In this document: positions 6,129 through 8,714 of the stretch, one piece after another
How positions within the stretch are numbered: position 1 is the first letter of the stretch
Layout of the letters: each line of letters opens with the position of its first letter
Origin: Bacteroidota bacterium
Lineage (GTDB): Bacteria > Bacteroidota > Bacteroidia > UKL13-3
DNA length: 8,714 bases
Direction of reading: 5' to 3'
Assembly: GCA_004293295.1 (NCBI GenBank)
Contig: RDYC01000276.1
Coordinates: 1-8,714, forward strand
Program-made: the position numbers and the translations under genes
Notes under the pieces: model-generated
Databases searched by the model: none
Told to the model about the DNA's origin: nothing
What the model saw: only the letters and a program-made list of their open reading frames with translations

Positions 6129-6205
6129 TTTTTATGGATTAAGTAAATGAAAAACGCCTCATCATTAAGCATAACATGGCATAGACCATTGAAGGTTTAA
6201 TGAAG

Positions 6206-6769
6206 TTAATCATTTTCACTTTGTTCAGCTTGCAGCATTCTAATCATATTCAACTCCTCCTCATCAACAACCCATGTATTCGACCACCTGTCGTGCCAAC
6301 CTCTGCTATACGTATCGCTCAAGCACGAGAAAGGTTCAAAAGGTACAAGCCTAATAAGCGACCTTAATACAATTGTCCGTAAACCGGGTTTATTGCCATA
6401 CTCATCTATCACTAGGGTTTTGGTTAAAAACTTTCCGGGTGTTTTTTGCCATTTGTATTCACAAAAGGCATAAAGTGCAGGGTACAATAGCAGGAGAACA
6501 ATGCGGCTTATTAAACCCAGCGTTATCAATACATGAATATTATGGCTAAGGAGGCTTACAAGCATGAGCAGTAAGTAATCGGTAAAATAAATTACAATTT
6601 GAAAAGCAATAAGATCAATGATAAAATGGCCGAATCTTGGCCCATAAGCTATACTTTTTACAGGCCGTTTTGCAGTGTATTCTTCTGAGTCTCTTTCACG
6701 GTTTCCATAAGCATCTTTTGTATAAACAGTTCGCCATTTTACTTCTGTAAGCTCCGTAATTTTTTTCAT
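6206..6769 (-). CDS. RDD family membrane protein
   Basis: This 187-residue protein has a cytosolic N-terminal stretch of 40 residues and then the RDD domain. AYGPRFGHFIIDLIAF holds the conserved Arg (45) and Asp (52) at the start of the first membrane helix (about 47-66). A second hydrophobic region spans 67-102. The typical loop KWQKTPGKFLTKTLVIDEYGNKP follows (106-128), then a third amphipathic/hydrophobic segment (RSLIRLVPFEPFSCL) and the WHDRWSNTWVV ending (158-168). RDD proteins are poorly understood; some have been linked to ion transport and sodium/proton exchange, but the sequence does not show this. The first 40 residues are unusually polar and charged (TKDAYGNRERDSEEYTAK). A terminator lies just upstream, so it is likely the first gene of its transcript, although no clear TAnnTTTG is seen. 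Confidence 0.88.
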   Translation of the reverse strand: MKKITELTEVKWRTVYTKDAYGNRERDSEEYTAKRPVKSIAYGPRFGHFIIDLIAFQIVIYFTDYLLLMLVSLLSHNIHVLITLGLISRIVLLLLYPALYAFCEYKWQKTPGKFLTKTLVIDEYGNKPGLRTIVLRSLIRLVPFEPFSCLSDTYSRGWHDRWSNTWVVDEEELNMIRMLQAEQSEND

Positions 6770-6784
6770 AAGGTAAATTTAAGC

Positions 6785-6815
6785 AAAAACTCCGATTGTT
6801 TAAAGCGGAGTCTTT
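6785..6815 (-). terminator. Intrinsic terminator downstream of the T9SS propeller gene
   Basis: On the minus strand ACTCCG (6811-6806) and CGGAGT (6794-6789) form a perfect 6-bp stem around an 11-nt loop, followed at once by TTTT (five T counting the last stem base). AAAG precedes it, so the stem can extend. It sits about 80 bp after the stop at 6897 and about 20 bp before the RDD start. It separates the two genes transcriptionally. Confidence 0.65.
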
Positions 6816-6896
6816 CCTTAAACTACTTCAAACCAATGATGTGATAAGAATACCACTTACAATGGGAGAGCATTTTGCATTTACTGTAGATTTGGT

Positions 6897-8285
6897 TTAA
6901 GGTCTTACTTCACCAATGATTAACTTTTCAGTATAAACTTTGCCGTTTTCATAGAGTTTAACTGTGTAGGTTCCTGCCGCAAAGCCAGACAGGTCTATCT
7001 TTGTTGTTTTTTCATCTATCTTTACCAGTGCCGGAGTTGCTACTTTGCCTTGCAAATCTATTACCTCAATTTTTGCCTGGTTTGCATTTAAGTTTTCAAA
7101 CTCAATAAACAGTTCTTTAGCGGCATTGGGGTTGGGATAAATAATCAGTGATTTGTTTTTTGTTAGCTCACCTATGCCTGAAGTTAGGCTTGAAAGTTTA
7201 TACACGTTTAACCCTATGGCATACGCTACAAAACCATTAGCAGTTTTTACTAGCCTGATTTTATTGGCAAACGACCCAAGAGTGGTATTGGTCCAAGTAG
7301 TTCCACCATCGGTGGTTTCATAGCCGGTGGCATCTGTTCCAACCCATCCAATGGAGTCAGTAATAAAACCAACACCAAATTCTTTTCTGCCCGAGTTGGT
7401 AAGGGGTACTTCTGTCCAGGTTAAACCACCATCCGTTGTTTTCGCCACATACCTATTGGGGTTTCCATTGTCGTAACTCAGTACGGTTGCATACCCTGTT
7501 TTTCTGGATGGGAAGCTGGCCTTCCAAATCATTTCATAGGTTCTGGTTGAGGTATAAACAGCGCTAAAGGTTTCACCGCCATTGGTGGTGTAAAGTATCT
7601 TTGCGCTAGATGAAGAAATATCGCCTGAAGTTCCCCCGAACACAAAGCCGGTATCTTTATTAAAAAAATGCACATCAGTAATCATGGCGCAATAAGCGCT
7701 CAGGTCTTTTGAAGTCCAGGTTTGTCCTTTATCTGTCGACTTCATTAAAAATGCCGGACTACCAACCCTGCCCGCTGCATAAATGGTTACCTCGTGGTCT
7801 AAATTTCCGCGGTTAATATAAGGCGTTTTGGCAATGCTGATTGCGCACAATCCCTTTACCCTTGGGCCGGTATAGTTGGTAATTGGTTGCCAGGTGTTAC
7901 CACCATCGCTTGTTCTGTATAGAGACACAGTATCTGTTACTCCGGGAAAATAATTGGTGCCAATATTTCCTGCAAAACCTAGTGAGTCAGTTACAAAGCC
8001 CACGCATCTAAAAAAGGTACCGGGTTTATGGAGTTGTGTGCTCCATGTTGTGCCGCCATCGTTGGTGCGGTAAATGTATCCCGAGCCGTTTACTGACCAT
8101 CCCGTATCTTTGTTGATAAAAAAAATATCATCCTGTTTTGCTCCATTGTAAGGAGCTGAATTTAATTTACTCCAAGTGTACTGAGCAAAACTTGTTTGAG
8201 AAATAACAAGTAGCGAAATCCACAATAAACAGTGTTTGGTAAATGGATTGCGTATTGCCGGAAGCAAAAATAAAAGCTTTTTCAT
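6897..8285 (-). CDS. Secreted Asp-box (YCF48/BNR-like) propeller protein with T9SS sorting domain
   Basis: This is a 462-residue protein when started at the ATG at 8285. A GTG 11 codons upstream (8318) would place a polar stretch before MKKLLFLLP and is less likely. A long signal peptide ends at SFA|Q (residue 34). Six Asp-box-like repeats follow at about 74 (TNDGGTTW), 125 (TSDGGNTW), 183 (KSTDKGQTW), 233 (TTNGGETF), 283 (TTDGGLTW) and 324 (TTDGGTTW). Each is preceded by a 'F..D..GF.G' type strand, which suggests a six- or seven-bladed propeller like YCF48/sialidase folds. The catalytic Arg triad of sialidases is not evident, so binding or scaffolding is more likely. The last 80 residues form a type A T9SS sorting domain: YPNP (383-386), an IEVIDLQGK strand, LSGFAAGTYTVKLYENGK and a final KLIIGEVRP. 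The protein is therefore expected outside the cell or on the surface. Confidence 0.9.
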   Translation of the reverse strand: MKKLLFLLPAIRNPFTKHCLLWISLLVISQTSFAQYTWSKLNSAPYNGAKQDDIFFINKDTGWSVNGSGYIYRTNDGGTTWSTQLHKPGTFFRCVGFVTDSLGFAGNIGTNYFPGVTDTVSLYRTSDGGNTWQPITNYTGPRVKGLCAISIAKTPYINRGNLDHEVTIYAAGRVGSPAFLMKSTDKGQTWTSKDLSAYCAMITDVHFFNKDTGFVFGGTSGDISSSSAKILYTTNGGETFSAVYTSTRTYEMIWKASFPSRKTGYATVLSYDNGNPNRYVAKTTDGGLTWTEVPLTNSGRKEFGVGFITDSIGWVGTDATGYETTDGGTTWTNTTLGSFANKIRLVKTANGFVAYAIGLNVYKLSSLTSGIGELTKNKSLIIYPNPNAAKELFIEFENLNANQAKIEVIDLQGKVATPALVKIDEKTTKIDLSGFAAGTYTVKLYENGKVYTEKLIIGEVRP

Positions 8286-8322
8286 GGTATTGTTTTTTTT
8301 ACTGGTTGTGTATATCACAACG

Positions 8323-8330
8323 CAATTATA
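8323..8330 (-). promoter_or_regulatory. Possible -7 element for the T9SS propeller gene
   Basis: On the minus strand this reads TATAATTG, seven of eight matches to TAnnTTTG. It lies 37 bp before the chosen ATG at 8285 and would leave a leader of about 30 nt. This also argues against the GTG at 8318, which would fall at or before the transcription start. No -33 TTG is apparent. Confidence 0.35.
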
Positions 8331-8347
8331 GGCCTTAATCAGGGCCT
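8330..8347 (-). terminator. Weak hairpin overlapping the AraC-gene stop
   Basis: AGGCC (8330-8334) pairs with GGCCT (8343-8347) around an 8-nt loop and spans the regulator's stop codon. No T-run follows, so it is at best a weak terminator or attenuator between the two genes. Confidence 0.2.
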
Positions 8348-8714
8348 TGTATTGTAAAAATCGGACACGGTTTGTTGCTGCTGTTTCACAATAAATGCCT
8401 GAGGAGTAATGTTGGTAAACGATTTAAATTCTTTGATTAAATGTGACTGGTCAAAGTAACCGGACTCCAACGCAGCTTCTATGGCATTGTGTTTTTTAGT
8501 GTTTAATAATTGTACAAACTGCCTAAACCTGATGAGCGAAATATATGCTTTGGGAGAGATGCCAATGTGCTTATGAAACAGGCGGTGTATTTGTCGCTCA
8601 GAAATACCAAAAGAGGCCGCCAAATCGTGGATGCGAAATACTTCACGCTGGGTGTCAATGGTGGTAATTATTCCTTCAATAAGGTTGTTGTTATGAGGTG
8701 TACAACGTTGAAGC
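8339..8714 (-). CDS. AraC-family transcriptional regulator, C-terminal part (5' end outside window)
   Basis: The frame is open to the right edge (124 residues visible), so the N-terminal effector domain is missing. The visible part holds the complete double helix-turn-helix DNA-binding domain: a first HTH around FRIHDLAASFGISERQIHRLFHK and GISPKAYISLIRF, the long linker helix, then a second HTH, AALESGYFDQSHLIKEFKSF and TNITPQAF, the hallmark of AraC/XylS proteins. The apparent internal start at 8623 is a TTG leucine codon inside the domain and is not a real start. The C-terminus (QQQQTVSDFYNTRP) is typical of Bacteroidota members. Its targets are unknown; the T9SS propeller gene begins only 53 bp downstream on the same strand, which makes co-transcription or regulation conceivable, though the possible promoter at 8323-8330 suggests a separate start. 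Confidence 0.92.
   Translation of the reverse strand, partial: LQRCTPHNNNLIEGIITTIDTQREVFRIHDLAASFGISERQIHRLFHKHIGISPKAYISLIRFRQFVQLLNTKKHNAIEAALESGYFDQSHLIKEFKSFTNITPQAFIVKQQQQTVSDFYNTRP

Noticed and set aside
8286..8318. GTG start for the T9SS propeller protein
   Set aside because: It would put 11 polar residues before the signal peptide and would lie at or before the inferred transcription start; the ATG at 8285 gives a normal signal peptide.
1..8714. CRISPR array, tRNA or rRNA genes, prophage or defence system
   Set aside because: I saw no regularly spaced direct repeats, no tRNA or rRNA sequence, and no nuclease, helicase, integrase or toxin-antitoxin gene.

Overview
The window looks like chromosomal DNA from a member of the Bacteroidota, probably an environmental lineage. 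Four things point that way: an AT-rich composition, a secreted Asp-box propeller protein with a C-terminal type IX secretion (T9SS) sorting domain, lipoprotein and Ala-Gln signal peptides typical of the phylum, and TAnnTTTG-type -7 promoter elements with few recognisable Shine-Dalgarno sites. No rRNA, tRNA, CRISPR array, intact transposase or phage gene is visible.

Layout. The left end (1-1543) is transcribed rightward. It holds the 3' part of a beta-rich, possibly propeller-type protein cut by the window edge, an out-of-frame tail that suggests the gene once ran on, and a lipoprotein with a thioredoxin-like outline but no CXXC. From 1737 to the right edge every gene is on the minus strand. 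The two blocks converge on 1544-1736, a gene-free stretch with several inverted repeats.

Reading the minus strand in its transcription direction (right to left): a truncated AraC-family regulator; a T9SS-exported six-repeat propeller protein with a good intrinsic terminator behind it; an RDD-family membrane protein; a small lipoprotein; then a compact set of TerC-family metal exporter, minimal MscS-type channel, DUF2490 outer-membrane barrel and AlkB-type DNA/RNA demethylase. The last three are only 8-41 bp apart and probably share the promoter in front of terC. Last comes an outer-membrane beta-barrel protein, separated from alkB by about 400 bp of gene-free DNA.

The least explained part is that 400-bp gap (2481-2882). 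It contains two copies of a 19-bp sequence in inverted orientation with one mismatch, about 170 bp apart. The left copy sits in a bulged hairpin, and the DNA between the copies is full of small stem-loops. This resembles a REPIN or MITE-like non-autonomous element. A second structured stretch lies at 1577-1699. I see no clear defence system or new enzyme system. The TerC-MscS-DUF2490-AlkB operon is the most interesting gene grouping.
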